A program made the position numbers and the translations under genes. Under the pieces are notes generated by a model. The model was not told where the DNA came from, searched no databases, and saw only the letters and a program-made list of their open reading frames with translations. A DNA stretch of 64,000 bases, taken from NCBI RefSeq assembly GCF_900129855.1, contig NZ_LT670819.1:434001-498000 (forward strand), in the 5' to 3' direction. Source of the stretch: Streptomyces sp. 3214.6. GTDB taxonomy: Bacteria > Actinomycetota > Actinomycetes > Streptomycetales > Streptomycetaceae. This document shows positions 1 to 9,442 of the stretch, piece by piece. Position 1 is the first letter of the stretch. Each line of letters opens with the position of its first letter.

Positions 1-112
1 CCATGCCGGAGCCCAGCCGGGCGGCCAATAAGCAGGCGAAGTGTCGGTCGGTCAGCAGCCTTCTGCGTTTGCCTCGGCGTCCTCGTTCGCCGGAGACCAC
101 TACATCGCTCAT
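1..112 (-). CDS. Start of an MFS-type exporter (partial, runs off window)
   Basis: Reading leftward from an ATG at 112, 37 codons are open to the edge of the window. After a short basic, polar leader the translation reads LLTDRHFACLLAARLGSGM, which fits the start of the first membrane helix of major facilitator proteins (family pattern LLRDRDFRLLWxxxxVSxxG). It lies 100 bp downstream of the MbtH gene on the same strand, so it could be the last gene of the peptide operon and export the product. Only the N-terminus is visible, so the family call is tentative. Confidence 0.45.
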   Translation of the reverse strand, partial: MSDVVVSGERGRRGKRRRLLTDRHFACLLAARLGSGM

Positions 113-212
113 TGCGCCTCTTTCCGCGCGTGCTGGTTTCAGGTCCCGGCACGAGGGCTAGGTGATGGTTCCTTTGGGTCCGGTCGGCCGGCGGTGCCAC
201 ACCGAGGGGCCC

Positions 213-431
213 TCAAGAGGTTGTCGCCTCGACCAGGGACCTGGGCCGCATGTCCGTCCAGTTCCGTTTCACGTACTCCAGGCAGTCCTCTCGCCCAGCT
301 TCGCCGTGTACTACGGTCCAGCCCTTGGGCACAGTGATGGCGGCGGGCCACAACGAGTGTTGTCCCTCAGCATTGACCAGCACCAGGTACACGCCGTCCT
401 GGTCCTCGAATGGATTCGCCACTGCTTTCAC
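213..431 (-). CDS. MbtH-like NRPS chaperone
   Basis: A 72-residue protein with the MbtH signature: N-x-E-x-Q-H-SLWP near residues 25-33, a PKGW element, and WTDMRP towards the C-terminus. MbtH proteins bind NRPS adenylation domains and are often needed for their folding or activity. Start is GTG at 431 with AGGGGA just upstream. It is the downstream partner of the condensation-domain and C-A-PCP genes on the same strand and probably serves the adenylation domains of this cluster. Length and motifs are complete for the family. Confidence 0.93.
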   Translation of the reverse strand: MKAVANPFEDQDGVYLVLVNAEGQHSLWPAAITVPKGWTVVHGEAGREDCLEYVKRNWTDMRPRSLVEATTS

Positions 432-635
432 TCCCCTAGGTAAGTTGTCATCATTCGTCAGCGGCCGCTCAACTCGATATGCGTGCCGAATTCACGGGCA
501 ATAAGAAACGTGTGTACCCCGCCATTGGTATCTTCCGGGGCGGGCTGTACGATCAGCGCCTCGCGCCGCAAACGGCTCGGGCTGGTTCGCCGCGACCACC
601 GGAACCTGCGTGTGGTCATAGGACTCGATCGAACA
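432..635. other. Spacer between MbtH and condensation-domain genes, probably eroded coding DNA
   Basis: The minus strand stays open in two frames here (for example REALIVQPAPEDTNGG near 500-560) but has no start codon and no family I recognise. The high coding-like bias suggests a remnant of NRPS sequence rather than a designed intergenic region. No promoter or terminator is apparent. Confidence 0.3.
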
Positions 636-1985
636 TCAGCGCTTGATGCACTCCCCCAGCACGTCGACTGTGCTGATCGGCGCATCCGGGTCCGCGGCAA
701 GAGCGGCCAGCATCCGCCGGTAACCGTCCGCCACGCGCTGTGCGGACTCCCGTTCGAACAGGTCGAGCCGGTACTCCAGGAACGCATCCATCCCAGCCGG
801 CTCCTTGTACGGGCCGAAGTTCTCCCGCAGGCTCAAGGCCAAGTCGAACATGGAGCTGCCGCCGTCGATGTCCAATGGCACGTCGGTCAATCCGTCGAAC
901 TTGAGCCCGGCGTCGGCGTTGTTCTCCAGGGTGAACATGACCTGGAAAAGCGGGTGACGGGTCCGCGAGCGGGCAGGATTGAGTGCCCTGACCAGGCGAT
1001 CGAAGGGAATGTCCTGGTTGTCGTAGGCATCAAGGGCGACGGTCTGGACCCGCTTGACCAGGTCTCGCAGACTCGGGTCGCCGGACACTTCAACGCGGAA
1101 TACCAGCATATTGACGAAGTACCCGACGAGTTCGGTCAGCGCATCATCCATGCGGCCAGCCACGGGCGAGCCGATCGGAATGTCGGTGCCCGCACCGAGC
1201 TTGCTCAGCAGCGCCGCAAACCCGGCCTGCAATACCATGAACATGGTCGCATTTTCGGTGCGGGCGACCTCGGCCAGTGCTGTATGGAGATCGACGTCGA
1301 GGGTGAACTCGATCGCGCCCCCGGCGAAGTCGGACATCGGTCGGCGCGGGTGATCCACCGGCAACCGCAGTTCCTCGGGCATGCCGTCGAGCACCGAACG
1401 CCAGTGCTTGAGCTGTCTCGACGCCAGGCTGTCCGGGTCCTCCTCGCGGCCCAGCAACCGCCTCTGCCAGACTGCGTAGTCGGCGTACTGGACAGGCAGC
1501 GGCGGCATATTCGGCTCGGCACCACGGCGCCGCGCCGCGTAGGCCCGGGCGAGGTCTCGGGTGAGCGGCCCCAACGACCAACCATCGCTGACGATGTGGT
1601 GCATCGATATAAGCAACACGTGCTCCTGCGGCCCCAGCGCGAACAGCCATGCCCGAAGGGGCAGGTCGCGCACAAGGTCGAACGGGCGTTCCGAGGCCTC
1701 GTGCATCGCCTGATGCAGCTCTTCCTCGGCAAGCTCCTTGTACTCCAGTCTCACTGCGCATTCTGAGATATCCAGGACAACCTGGTGCGGCACGCCTTCA
1801 CCGTCCCGGATTACCGTGCGAAGCGATTCATGTCGCTGCACGACGTCTCGCAATGCCTCCTCCAGGGCTGTGCTGTCCAGCTGCCCCGTCAGCCGCGAAG
1901 CGAGCTGCATGGTGTATATCGAGCTGCCCGGATTCATCTGATGGATGAACCACAGTCCGAGCTGCCCAAACGACAGAGGGATCAT
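636..1985 (-). CDS. Free-standing NRPS condensation domain
   Basis: A protein of about 449 residues that is a single condensation domain. It begins directly with the C1 core (PLSFGQLGLWF), has the catalytic HHIVSDG at residues 129-135 and the later motifs VGYFVNMLVFR and HPLFQVMF. No adenylation or carrier domain follows. Free-standing C domains join carrier-bound substrates in trans. I chose ATG at 1985; an in-frame GTG at 1997 is also possible and neither has a convincing ribosome binding site. Gene order (C-A-PCP, C, MbtH) places it in the minus-strand peptide operon. The 204 bp after its stop look eroded, so it may once have been the first domain of a longer NRPS. Confidence 0.88.
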   Translation of the reverse strand: MIPLSFGQLGLWFIHQMNPGSSIYTMQLASRLTGQLDSTALEEALRDVVQRHESLRTVIRDGEGVPHQVVLDISECAVRLEYKELAEEELHQAMHEASERPFDLVRDLPLRAWLFALGPQEHVLLISMHHIVSDGWSLGPLTRDLARAYAARRRGAEPNMPPLPVQYADYAVWQRRLLGREEDPDSLASRQLKHWRSVLDGMPEELRLPVDHPRRPMSDFAGGAIEFTLDVDLHTALAEVARTENATMFMVLQAGFAALLSKLGAGTDIPIGSPVAGRMDDALTELVGYFVNMLVFRVEVSGDPSLRDLVKRVQTVALDAYDNQDIPFDRLVRALNPARSRTRHPLFQVMFTLENNADAGLKFDGLTDVPLDIDGGSSMFDLALSLRENFGPYKEPAGMDAFLEYRLDLFERESAQRVADGYRRMLAALAADPDAPISTVDVLGECIKR

Positions 1986-2260
1986 GACTGGTCCCACATA
2001 ATGTTGGCGGTACGGGAGGATCGGATGTGGCTGATGGCGCTTTGCCGTTGATGGCCCAGGAGGAAGGATCGCCCAGTCCTCCGAAACGCTCCGCGTTCAC
2101 CCGCTGAAGAGTCGACGTGCTGCGCGCGATGCCGCCCGACAAGAGGCTGATCACCCCGGTCCGATCGGTCACACAATCGGATTGACACCATCATTAAGAT
2201 CCTTACTGCTCTGTGCGGGCCCATCCGACCGCGCGGAAGTCATCCGGCGCCCGCCGTGGG
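1986..2260. other. Spacer between the two NRPS genes, no gene seen
   Basis: About 275 bp between the stop of the C-A-PCP gene and the start of the free-standing C domain. It is slightly less GC-rich than its surroundings. I see no conserved protein, strong hairpin or clear promoter. Confidence 0.4.
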
Positions 2261-5200
2261 TCAGCGGACCGTCGGGAGGAGTGCCGGCCGGGTGATGACG
2301 GCGATCTGACCAGAGTCGATCTGCGCCGCGAGCAACGCCGCGGTAGGCGCCTGGAACAGGGTCTTGATACCGATCTCTACACCCATGGCACTCCGGATCC
2401 GGCTCAGCAGACGCACCGCGTGCAGCGACTGGCCGCCGAGTTCGAAGAAGCTCTCGTCCACGCCGACCGCAGCGAGGTCCAGCACTTCGCCGATCAGCTG
2501 GCACAGTTGCTGCTCGCGCGCGGTGCCCGGGCTGCGATCGGTGACAGATGTACGACCATCCGGAGCAGGCAGGTTACGGCGGTCCACCTTGCCGTTCGTG
2601 GTCAACGGCAGGTTCTGCAAGCGCACCACGGCAGACGGGAGCATGTAACCGGGCAACTGTGACGCGGCGTGGGCGAGGATCTCCTCGTTGGGCGCCTGGG
2701 CCACTACGTAGGCGACGACTTGCCGCAGCCCCGGCCTGTCTTCGCGCACCACGACGGCGGTCTGTTCCACACCTGGGTGCGCTGCGATCACGTTCTCGAT
2801 CTCGCCGAGCTCGATCCGGAAGCCGTTCAGCTTGACCTGGTCGTCCCGGCGCCCGACGAACTCAAGATTCCCGTCCTCACGCCAGCGGGCCCGATCTCCG
2901 GTGCGATACATCCGCCCCCCGTCCGGACCGAAGGGACAGGCAACGAAGCTGGCCGCAGTGAGGCCGGGTCGGTTGAGATATCCGCGGGCCAGCCCAGCGC
3001 CGGCAAGGTACAGCTCGCCCGCCACGCCCACCGGCAGCGGCCGCAGGGCCTCGTCCAGGACGAAGATCTGGGTGCCGGCGATCGGCAGGCCGATGGGTGG
3101 CGGTTCGTTCCCCGTCAGCGGGCCGGTCAGCGTTGCGCACACCGTGGCCTCGGTGGGCCCGTAAGCGTTGAACATACGGCAACGCCCGGACCAGCGTGCG
3201 GCGAGGTCGGCGGTCAGGCTTTCCCCGGCAACCACGATGGTCAGGTCCACGGGCAGGTCCCCGTCGGGGGAAAGCGAGGCGAGTACCGAGGGCGGCAGGG
3301 TTACGTGCGTGACAGTCTCTCGGACAAGCAGTGCTTCGAACGAACCTCCGACGAAGTCGTGAAGTTCCGGGACAAACACCGCCGTAGCGCCGCTGAGCAG
3401 GGCCATACAGAGCTCCGAGACAGAGGCGTCGAAGCTTGGACTGGCGAATTGCAGGACCCTGCTGTCGGACCGTACGCCGAATGCCTCGATCTGCGCGCCG
3501 GAGAGCCCAGCGAGGCCCTCGTGCGTGACTGTCACGCCCTTCGGTGTTCCGGTCGAACCGGAGGTGTAAATGACGTATGCCGGGTGCGCGAGGGTGAGTG
3601 GGTGCGACCGCTGTGCGTCGGAGACGTTCGATGCGTCCGCGTCCGCGTCACGCCCGGTCTGCTGTTCGTCGAGGACCAGGATCGGCATCGTCCAGGGCTG
3701 GGCCGTGGCGCCGGCGGCATCGGTCAGCAGCAGGGCGGGACGCGCGTCGCCGACGATGTACTCGATTCGCCCGGTCGGATAGGCCGGGTCGAGCGGTAGG
3801 AACGCGGCACCCGCCTTGCTGATCGCGAGGATGGCCAGGACGAGGAGCGGGCCGCTGGGCAACGCAACCCCCACCAGCTTCTCGGGTCCCAGGCCGCGGG
3901 CAATCAGAGCTCTGGCAAGCCGGTTGGCCCGCTCGTTGAGTTGTCGGTAGCTCCACCGCAATTCGCCGCAGGAGACCGCGCATGCGTCGGGGCGCCGCGC
4001 GACTTGGGCCTCGAAGAGCGAGGGGAGGACGACGGGATCGTAGGATGCGCCGTCTCCGCTCTGCTGCATTACCAGCAGAGCGTGCTCCTCCTCTGAGGCC
4101 AGTGGAATCTCCCACAGCGGTCGGTTCGGCGAGCGGACCGCGTTGTCGAGGAAAGTGGTGTAGTGCGATGCGATGCGGCGGATCGTCTCCGGCGCGAACA
4201 GGTCGGTCGCGTACTCGATTTCCGCTTCGAGTCGGCCGTCCCGCTCAGTGACCTCGATACTCAGGTCAAGTTTGGCGGCGGTGCGCGGCGGCGGTGCGGC
4301 GCCCTCGATCGTCAGTCCCGCGCCGTGTATGGACTCCTCAAGTGCCTCGTCGTAGACGAACGCCGTCTGGAACAGCTGATTGCGGCTCGGGTCGCGTGGC
4401 GGATCAAGTCGCTCGATGACCTTCTCGATCGGCGCTTCCTGATAGGCGAGACCCTCGACGGAAGCCCGGCGTGTCTGGTTGACCAGGTCGTGGAAGGTCT
4501 GATCTCGCTCTGGGCGTACCCGGAGGGCCACGACATTGACGAACATGCCGATCATTTCCTCGGTGCCCGGCTCGGTCCGACCGGCCATGGGGGTGCCCAC
4601 CAGCAGGTCCTCTTGGCCTGCGTAGCGGCCGAGAACGGCAGCCCAGCCAGCGAGCATGACCACGTAGGGGGTGACGCTCCAGCGGCGGGCCGCCGCCGTG
4701 AGTTCGACGCGCAGCGAAGCCGGCAATGTGAAGAAGTGGCTGGCGCCATGGAAGCTCATGCGTGGCGGACGCTGGTAATCGGTGGGCAGTTCAAGTGCGA
4801 AGGACGCGTCCCTGAGCTGGGTGCACCAGTGCTCGACCTGGCTGTCCAACAGACCCTCGTCGAGCGAGCGACGTTGCGCGACGGCGTACTGCCCGTAGCC
4901 GAAAGGCAGCGCGGGGAGCTCGGGTGTGCGGCCCTCGGCCCCCGCGGCAAGAAGTTCGGCAAGCTCCTGGACCAACACGCCGGCCGAGACTCCGTCGAAG
5001 ATCAGGTGATGTACGTCCACCAGCAGGCGGTGATCAGCGGGACCAAGGCGGTACAAGCCGAACCGCACGAGCGGCCCATGCAAGAGGTCGAACGGAGCCG
5101 CCGTCGCGGCGCTCACCCGCTCGGTCATCTCCTGCTCCGAGGCCACATCCTGTGGATCGAGTCTTATGGGGCGTGCGGGGACGACGACGACCCGGGGGGA

Positions 5201-5455
5201 GCCAGACGCGTTGGACACGACAGAGTGCAGCACCTCGTGTCGTTCAACGATATGGGTCAGAGCCACCTCAAGCAGCCCGAGGTCCAGCTCGCCGCGCAGG
5301 GCGAACACAACCGGGGTCCCGTAGTGCGAGCCCGCATCGGCGAGCTGCTCGGAGACCCAGATCCGCTCCTGTGCCAGGGAAAGGGGGAAACCCCTGTCAA
5401 CGCGGCGGTCCTGGCTGTCTTTCGGTTGCATCGCAGAGTCTTGGGTAGTCGACAC
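2261..5455 (-). CDS. NRPS module C-A-PCP, Tyr/aromatic-type specificity code
   Basis: About 1064 residues. The condensation domain is at roughly 20-450 (catalytic HHLIFDG at 149-155), the adenylation domain at roughly 470-960 ([33 protein letters not shown]), and the carrier domain at roughly 990-1060 with the phosphopantetheine serine in FFELGGQSL. No epimerase or thioesterase follows. Aligned by eye with GrsA, the pocket residues read D-A-S-T-V-A-A-V-C, a code I recall being linked to tyrosine or related aromatics. This is a prediction only. I prefer GTG at 5455, preceded by GGGGAG. A TTG at 5524 overlapping the stop of the hydroxylase gene is the alternative and would imply translational coupling. 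It is in one operon with the arginine hydroxylase and capreomycidine synthase. Confidence 0.92.
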   Translation of the reverse strand: MSTTQDSAMQPKDSQDRRVDRGFPLSLAQERIWVSEQLADAGSHYGTPVVFALRGELDLGLLEVALTHIVERHEVLHSVVSNASGSPRVVVVPARPIRLDPQDVASEQEMTERVSAATAAPFDLLHGPLVRFGLYRLGPADHRLLVDVHHLIFDGVSAGVLVQELAELLAAGAEGRTPELPALPFGYGQYAVAQRRSLDEGLLDSQVEHWCTQLRDASFALELPTDYQRPPRMSFHGASHFFTLPASLRVELTAAARRWSVTPYVVMLAGWAAVLGRYAGQEDLLVGTPMAGRTEPGTEEMIGMFVNVVALRVRPERDQTFHDLVNQTRRASVEGLAYQEAPIEKVIERLDPPRDPSRNQLFQTAFVYDEALEESIHGAGLTIEGAAPPPRTAAKLDLSIEVTERDGRLEAEIEYATDLFAPETIRRIASHYTTFLDNAVRSPNRPLWEIPLASEEEHALLVMQQSGDGASYDPVVLPSLFEAQVARRPDACAVSCGELRWSYRQLNERANRLARALIARGLGPEKLVGVALPSGPLLVLAILAISKAGAAFLPLDPAYPTGRIEYIVGDARPALLLTDAAGATAQPWTMPILVLDEQQTGRDADADASNVSDAQRSHPLTLAHPAYVIYTSGSTGTPKGVTVTHEGLAGLSGAQIEAFGVRSDSRVLQFASPSFDASVSELCMALLSGATAVFVPELHDFVGGSFEALLVRETVTHVTLPPSVLASLSPDGDLPVDLTIVVAGESLTADLAARWSGRCRMFNAYGPTEATVCATLTGPLTGNEPPPIGLPIAGTQIFVLDEALRPLPVGVAGELYLAGAGLARGYLNRPGLTAASFVACPFGPDGGRMYRTGDRARWREDGNLEFVGRRDDQVKLNGFRIELGEIENVIAAHPGVEQTAVVVREDRPGLRQVVAYVVAQAPNEEILAHAASQLPGYMLPSAVVRLQNLPLTTNGKVDRRNLPAPDGRTSVTDRSPGTAREQQLCQLIGEVLDLAAVGVDESFFELGGQSLHAVRLLSRIRSAMGVEIGIKTLFQAPTAALLAAQIDSGQIAVITRPALLPTVR

Positions 5456-5520
5456 TGACGTCTCCCCGTCCTTTCCGGGTAGGGTCCGTCCGGCCGCGAG
5501 GGCCGAGGCGCTGTGGGTCG

Positions 5521-6552
5521 TCAATAGATCACTCGCGCGTCGTGGCTGATTCTGCGATCGCGCGACTTCCGCAAGTCGCGCACCACGTTCAGCCTCTTGA
5601 GCCAGCGGTCCGTGCCGTCGAAGCGGGCAGTGAATGGCACCCTGCCGTGCACGATCTTGTAGTTGTCCAGGAAGAGCAGTTCACCTGGTTCAAGCACGTA
5701 ATCTCGTATGTTGCGATCGACCTCCGCGACGACAGCCTTCATTGCGCGGGCGCTGTCCGGGACGGCGTATGCGTCCTCCATGAAGAATGGATCGATGCGT
5801 AGATAGGGTGCTTCGCGGTCGCCGAAGAGGATGGCGACTCGGTCGGGCTCGCTGTCCTTGGCCATGATCCATTCATAGCTGCGCGAGAGCAGCTCGCGTT
5901 CGCGCGTCGACATCTCCCGGTTGTCTTCGTCGTGGTGCGGCAGATGCGAGCGGTCGGGCTTGATCGGGTACCGCTCCTGACTGAGCAGGTCCCTGATCTC
6001 ATCAGTGAGCTCGAGGTCGTCGACCGAGGCGAATGTCGTTGCCACCCGGTCGTGGTTGCGCAGACAGGCCAGGCCGAGGTAGTCGGCCCGCAGCGGGTGG
6101 AAGGCCTCCTCGGTGTGCCAGGTCAGCAGTTCTTCGCTGCCCGAGCCAAGCTGCTCATTTTCGTGACCCTTGATCGGAAAGATGTCGTGCATGATCCGGC
6201 CGTCCTGCTGTGTCGCCCAGCCGATGGCGTCGCCCAGCAGGGATGCGCAGAGCATGAAGTACACCTCCGCGGGGAGCGTGGACGCCCGGCCAACGTGGGT
6301 ACGCCAGTGCTCGGGAGTGGGCCCGATAGCAACGTCGTCAATCCGGAAGCCGCGGATGGACAGCGCGCCACCGGAAGCCTCCAGGCGGAACGCGCTCAAC
6401 TCAGCCCGCAGCCGCTGCGGCAGCTCGTGTGCGTACACCGCGCACTGCCTGACGAACTCCGGGTCACTGATCGAGTGGAACTTCGCCGTGAGCGAAGTGA
6501 GTACTTCGTTGACTGTCTTTAACTCAATGTCCGAGAGTTCAATGCTCTGCAT
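5521..6552 (-). CDS. Fe(II)/2-oxoglutarate-dependent L-arginine 3-hydroxylase, VioC-like
   Basis: About 343 residues closely resembling the clavaminate synthase-like arginine beta-hydroxylases (VioC of viomycin, OrfP of streptothricin). Shared blocks include [15 protein letters not shown], the iron ligands in WHTEEAF (H146, E148) and VHGR (H302), [12 protein letters not shown], and [13 protein letters not shown], which holds the 2-oxoglutarate-binding arginine. The guanidine-contact aspartate in LRIDPFF is also present. Expected reaction: L-Arg to (3S)-3-hydroxy-L-Arg. ATG at 6552 has AAAGGA upstream. A GTG at 6579 that overlaps the stop of the upstream gene (GTGA) is an alternative. Its direct partner is the VioD-like enzyme encoded just upstream. 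Confidence 0.93.
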   Translation of the reverse strand: MQSIELSDIELKTVNEVLTSLTAKFHSISDPEFVRQCAVYAHELPQRLRAELSAFRLEASGGALSIRGFRIDDVAIGPTPEHWRTHVGRASTLPAEVYFMLCASLLGDAIGWATQQDGRIMHDIFPIKGHENEQLGSGSEELLTWHTEEAFHPLRADYLGLACLRNHDRVATTFASVDDLELTDEIRDLLSQERYPIKPDRSHLPHHDEDNREMSTRERELLSRSYEWIMAKDSEPDRVAILFGDREAPYLRIDPFFMEDAYAVPDSARAMKAVVAEVDRNIRDYVLEPGELLFLDNYKIVHGRVPFTARFDGTDRWLKRLNVVRDLRKSRDRRISHDARVIY

Positions 6553-6575
6553 GTTCGTCAGGGTTCCTTTCCGCC

Positions 6576-7694
6576 TCACGATTTGAGACTCGCGGCGATC
6601 TCAGCGCCCAAAATGTCCAGGCCTTTGCTTAGTTGGCTGCGATCGCCGCCGAAACCGAGCCGGACGCGGCCAGGGTGGTCGAATGCCCGGCCGGGGACGA
6701 GCAGTATGTTGCTGGTCTCTCCCAGCCGACGGCAAAGCTCGGTCGTGTCCCGCCACGGGCGCAGTTGCGGGAACGCTGTCACTCCGCCGAGGGGCAGCGG
6801 GAGGTCTACATGATCCTCGTGCTGCGCGGCCCAGTCGGCCAACAGGCCTCGGTTGGCCTTGGCGTTCTTCAGCCTGGGAGCGATGAAGGCGTCTGCACGC
6901 TGTACGACGCGCAGCGCAATGAACTCGACCAGCGGAGAGAGGCTGAGGGTGATGCGGTCGCGTAGGTTGGTCATCGCCCGCAGCATCTCCGGGTCCGCCA
7001 TGCACCACCCGAAACGCATGCCGGGTAGACCAAAAGCTTTTGAGAAGGTTCCGATCGACACAGTGCGCGGATAGGTCAGTCCGGGGTCCGGCAGCGGTGC
7101 ATCGTCGTAGACCAGGTCCGTGAAAGCGCCGTCCCACAGGAGATAGGCGCCAACATTGTCAGCAATCTCAAGCAGGCGACGGAAACCAGCAAGGTCGAGT
7201 GTCGCGCCGGTCGGGTTGTGCGGAAAGTTGACCACAATAACCTTTGTGCGCGCAGTGACGAGCCTCGCAAGTTCCTCCACGTCAGGCCGAAATTTGTCCT
7301 CCGCGCGCAGCCGCCAGCGCAGAACTTCGCACCCCATGGACTCTGCTACGGATACGTGCGAGTGGTAGGCCGGGTGCAGAGCGACGACTTGGTCACCTGG
7401 CTCAAGGAGGGTCTGGAGCGCGACGTAAATAGCCTCGCTGCCGCCGTGCGTAAGCATCACCCTGCGCGCGTCACCGTCCCCCCAGCGCGAGGCGATGGCC
7501 TCGCGCAGGTCGTCCCGACCCAGGCACGGACTGTCCCGGAAAACGATCTCGTCCAAATCACCAGGCTCGATGCCGGTGAGTTGACGCACCTGTCCGAGCG
7601 AGTAGTCAAGAACCCCACTCGACCCTATGTCTATCGCAGCGTCATGATAGTGGTCGCGCATCCAGTCTTCGAGCAATGCCCCATCAAAATTCAT
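6576..7694 (-). CDS. PLP-dependent L-capreomycidine synthase, VioD-like
   Basis: About 372 residues, fold-type I PLP enzyme. It matches the VioD/OrfR capreomycidine synthase line: LLEDWMRDHYHDAAIDIGSSGV at the start (VioD has LEDWLRERYxxAxxDISSSGV), FRDSPCLG, NFPHNPTG (156-163), the Schiff-base lysine in GTFSKAFGLPG (K219), and ITLSLSPLVE. The family dehydrates and cyclises 3-hydroxyarginine to the six-membered cyclic guanidine amino acid. ATG at 7694 is preceded by GGAG, and this start also matches the VioD N-terminus. It is the first gene of the minus-strand operon and pairs with the VioC-like hydroxylase. A generic aminotransferase is much less likely given the paired context. Confidence 0.92.
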   Translation of the reverse strand: MNFDGALLEDWMRDHYHDAAIDIGSSGVLDYSLGQVRQLTGIEPGDLDEIVFRDSPCLGRDDLREAIASRWGDGDARRVMLTHGGSEAIYVALQTLLEPGDQVVALHPAYHSHVSVAESMGCEVLRWRLRAEDKFRPDVEELARLVTARTKVIVVNFPHNPTGATLDLAGFRRLLEIADNVGAYLLWDGAFTDLVYDDAPLPDPGLTYPRTVSIGTFSKAFGLPGMRFGWCMADPEMLRAMTNLRDRITLSLSPLVEFIALRVVQRADAFIAPRLKNAKANRGLLADWAAQHEDHVDLPLPLGGVTAFPQLRPWRDTTELCRRLGETSNILLVPGRAFDHPGRVRLGFGGDRSQLSKGLDILGAEIAASLKS

Positions 7695-8094
7695 CGTTCT
7701 CCAGAACCTTATCCTCGCGACCTGATAACAACCAAGGCTCGCGGGGATGTCTGACTCTCGCGTGCTCAATCAGTTCGACAGAGATGCTGAACTCGCGTTT
7801 CTGGTCCAATGACTGTCGATTCCTCAAACTCCCAGATCGAGGGTGTGAGGTCTTCTGTGGAGCAATGTATGTCCTCTCCGATATGGGTAGTTGACAGATA
7901 TTGCCCGCTGTGGGATCTGCATTGCTGCCCATGCGTCGATGAGTCGGGTGCCAGGTCAGGGCGGTTCGAGTGTGAGGCATGTTCCGGCGCGGCACCCCTC
8001 GACGATGTCGGGCCAGTACTGGTTCGGTTTCGGCTTGCTCATCACCGCAGGGCTGTTGCAAAACCTGACGGTCTTGGACCGTTGCCGGCCAGGC
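7695..8094. other. Upstream region of the capreomycidine operon
   Basis: Four hundred bases with a more AT-rich stretch at 7780-7930 and no recognisable protein. It must hold the promoter of the minus-strand operon 7694-213. I could not assign -35/-10 boxes with confidence. Confidence 0.4.
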
Positions 8095-8330
8095 CAGGCC
8101 GAGGAGTTCCAGCGGGCGGTGGAAGGGCTGGTAGGACATCTCGCGGAGCTCGGCAGCGATATTCGGGTGGCCTGCCGCTCGTAGCTGGTTGATCGCGAAG
8201 CTGCGGAGGGTGGCCATGTTGTCGGGGCCGTGGCCGGTGCGGATCTTGGAGGCATCCTCGGTGAGCGTGGCGTCGCGGACGGAGTGCAGCCGGTTCTCGA
8301 TCACCCCCTGTGAGCGGGCCAGTTGCCCGA
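8095..8330 (-). pseudogene. ISAs1-family transposase, C-terminal fragment
   Basis: The minus-strand frame reads ENRLHSVRDATLTEDASK followed by RTG, MATLRSFAINQLR and LELLGLA. This is the C-terminal pattern of ISAs1-type transposases (ENRLHWVRDVTFxEDxSxxRTGxxPxxMAxLRNLAIxxLR). Only about 75 residues remain, with no N-terminus or catalytic core. It lies immediately left of the deleted IS at 8371-8966 and marks the scar where an NRPS gene was lost. Confidence 0.7.
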
Positions 8331-8370
8331 GCCGCTGGGAAGATGCTTGGCGGGCGGTGAGGTCGGTGAG

Positions 8371-8966
8371 TGAGGTCTTTCAGGGCGGCCACCGATCGAG
8401 GTGACAGACGCTGTGGCCACAACGCACAAGGCTCCCGTGCCGTTGAGGTAGATGTTCGAAGTCTCAACTCATCGGCGCAGGAGCCTCGTTGGTTCCTCAT
8501 CCTGCCTCTCGACCTGCCTCATGCGCTCATCGAGTGGGGGACGATGCTCATCGTCACCCGTGAAGGTGAGCGCGGCTGCAAACTCCCGCCGCACCAACGT
8601 GCCCTGGTCGCTCTGGTGTACCTGCGCGAACACGAGCCCCTCGCGCAGATCGCCGCCGGTTTCGGCATCTCGGCCGGCACCGCGCACGCCTACACCACCG
8701 CGGTCATCAATCTCCTGGCCGACCGTGCCTGCATCGGTGCCGGCGCGTGGGTGACGACACCGGCCAGACGGCCTGCCGACGGCGAGCTGTCGCTCACCCA
8801 ACGGACCGTCAACCAGGCGCTATCGAGGGCGCGGACCCCGGTTGAGGGCGGCGTTGCCTGCCTGAAGTGCTGGCGGATCTTCCGACGGGCTCGGTTCAGC
8901 CCGAATCGAATGACGTCAATCGCAGCAGCGGTACTCGCTCTGGAGCGGCAACGCTGAAAGACCTCA
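8371..8966 (+). mobile_element. Internally deleted IS5-type element with perfect 13-bp terminal inverted repeats
   Basis: A 596-bp element bounded by TGAGGTCTTTCAG (8371-8383) and its exact reverse complement (8954-8966). Inside, the plus strand encodes the start of a DDE transposase (LDLPHALIEW, TMLIVTREGERGCKLPPHQR, AAGFGISAGTAHAYTTAVINLLAD) joined to its last ~45 residues (RTPVEGGVACLKCWRIFRRA to LERQR). The whole catalytic middle is missing, so it cannot transpose by itself. No clear target duplication is visible. Its right end coincides with the end of the NRPS relic at 8967-9442. Confidence 0.8.
8543..8957 (+). pseudogene. IS5-type transposase with internal deletion
   Basis: The reading frame is open but joins the N-terminal helix-turn-helix part directly to the C-terminal LKxWRI(F/L)RRAR region. 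The DDE residues that normally lie between, including the first D in a VDGTLIP-type motif, are absent. An intact transposase of this family would be about 250-270 residues; about 140 remain. Confidence 0.7.
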
Positions 8967-9442
8967 GTCGAGGAGAGCAGGGTGGCTCGCCACCACCGTC
9001 TCGAAGCGGTCGTCGTTCCAGTTGGAAAGCCGCTGTGTGCAGCAACGGTGCCCGGCCGAAGTCGAACGGGCGGTGCGCCAGTTGCTGCACGGCGTCCTCA
9101 AGTACGCGTCTCCGGGTATCGGCGTCCGCGATCATGCGAACGTCGACGATGCCGGGCTCGCACACCGCCTCACGGTGGAACACCTGCTTAGGGGACAGCC
9201 CGGCCGACAACTCGAACGAACTGCGCAACACCGGATGCGCGGCAAGAACGACGGGAGAGCGCGGGGAGACGATTCTCTCTTCTCAGAGGCAGCCCGCAGG
9301 TCAACCGTCCGACGGCGTTACGGGTCGGCCCGCCGTCGCCCAGCTCACAACTCCGCACCAACGCGAGCTGCTGCTCCGTCAGCGGTAATGCGCCGACATC
9401 ATGCCCCAAGGAACTCCCCTTCGGCCGAGGCGAATGCCCCAT
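8967..9442 (-). pseudogene. N-terminal stump of an NRPS condensation domain, cut off at an IS
   Basis: ATG at 9442 directly follows the P450 stop (TGAATG), so this was the next gene of the same operon. The translation starts with a condensation-domain core (LPLTEQQLALVRSCELGDGG). A frame change near 9210-9250 leads into VLRSSFEL, QVFHREAVCEPG and LAHRPFDFGRAPLLHTAAFQ, which match C-domain motifs C2 and the pre-HHxxxDG region. Homology ends exactly at the inverted repeat of the IS element. The active-site motif and all later domains are gone. Confidence 0.72.

Noticed and set aside
5521..6552. Clavaminate synthase for clavulanic acid
   Set aside because: The fold is shared, but the sequence blocks match arginine hydroxylases (VioC/OrfP), and no beta-lactam synthetase or carboxyethylarginine synthase gene is nearby.
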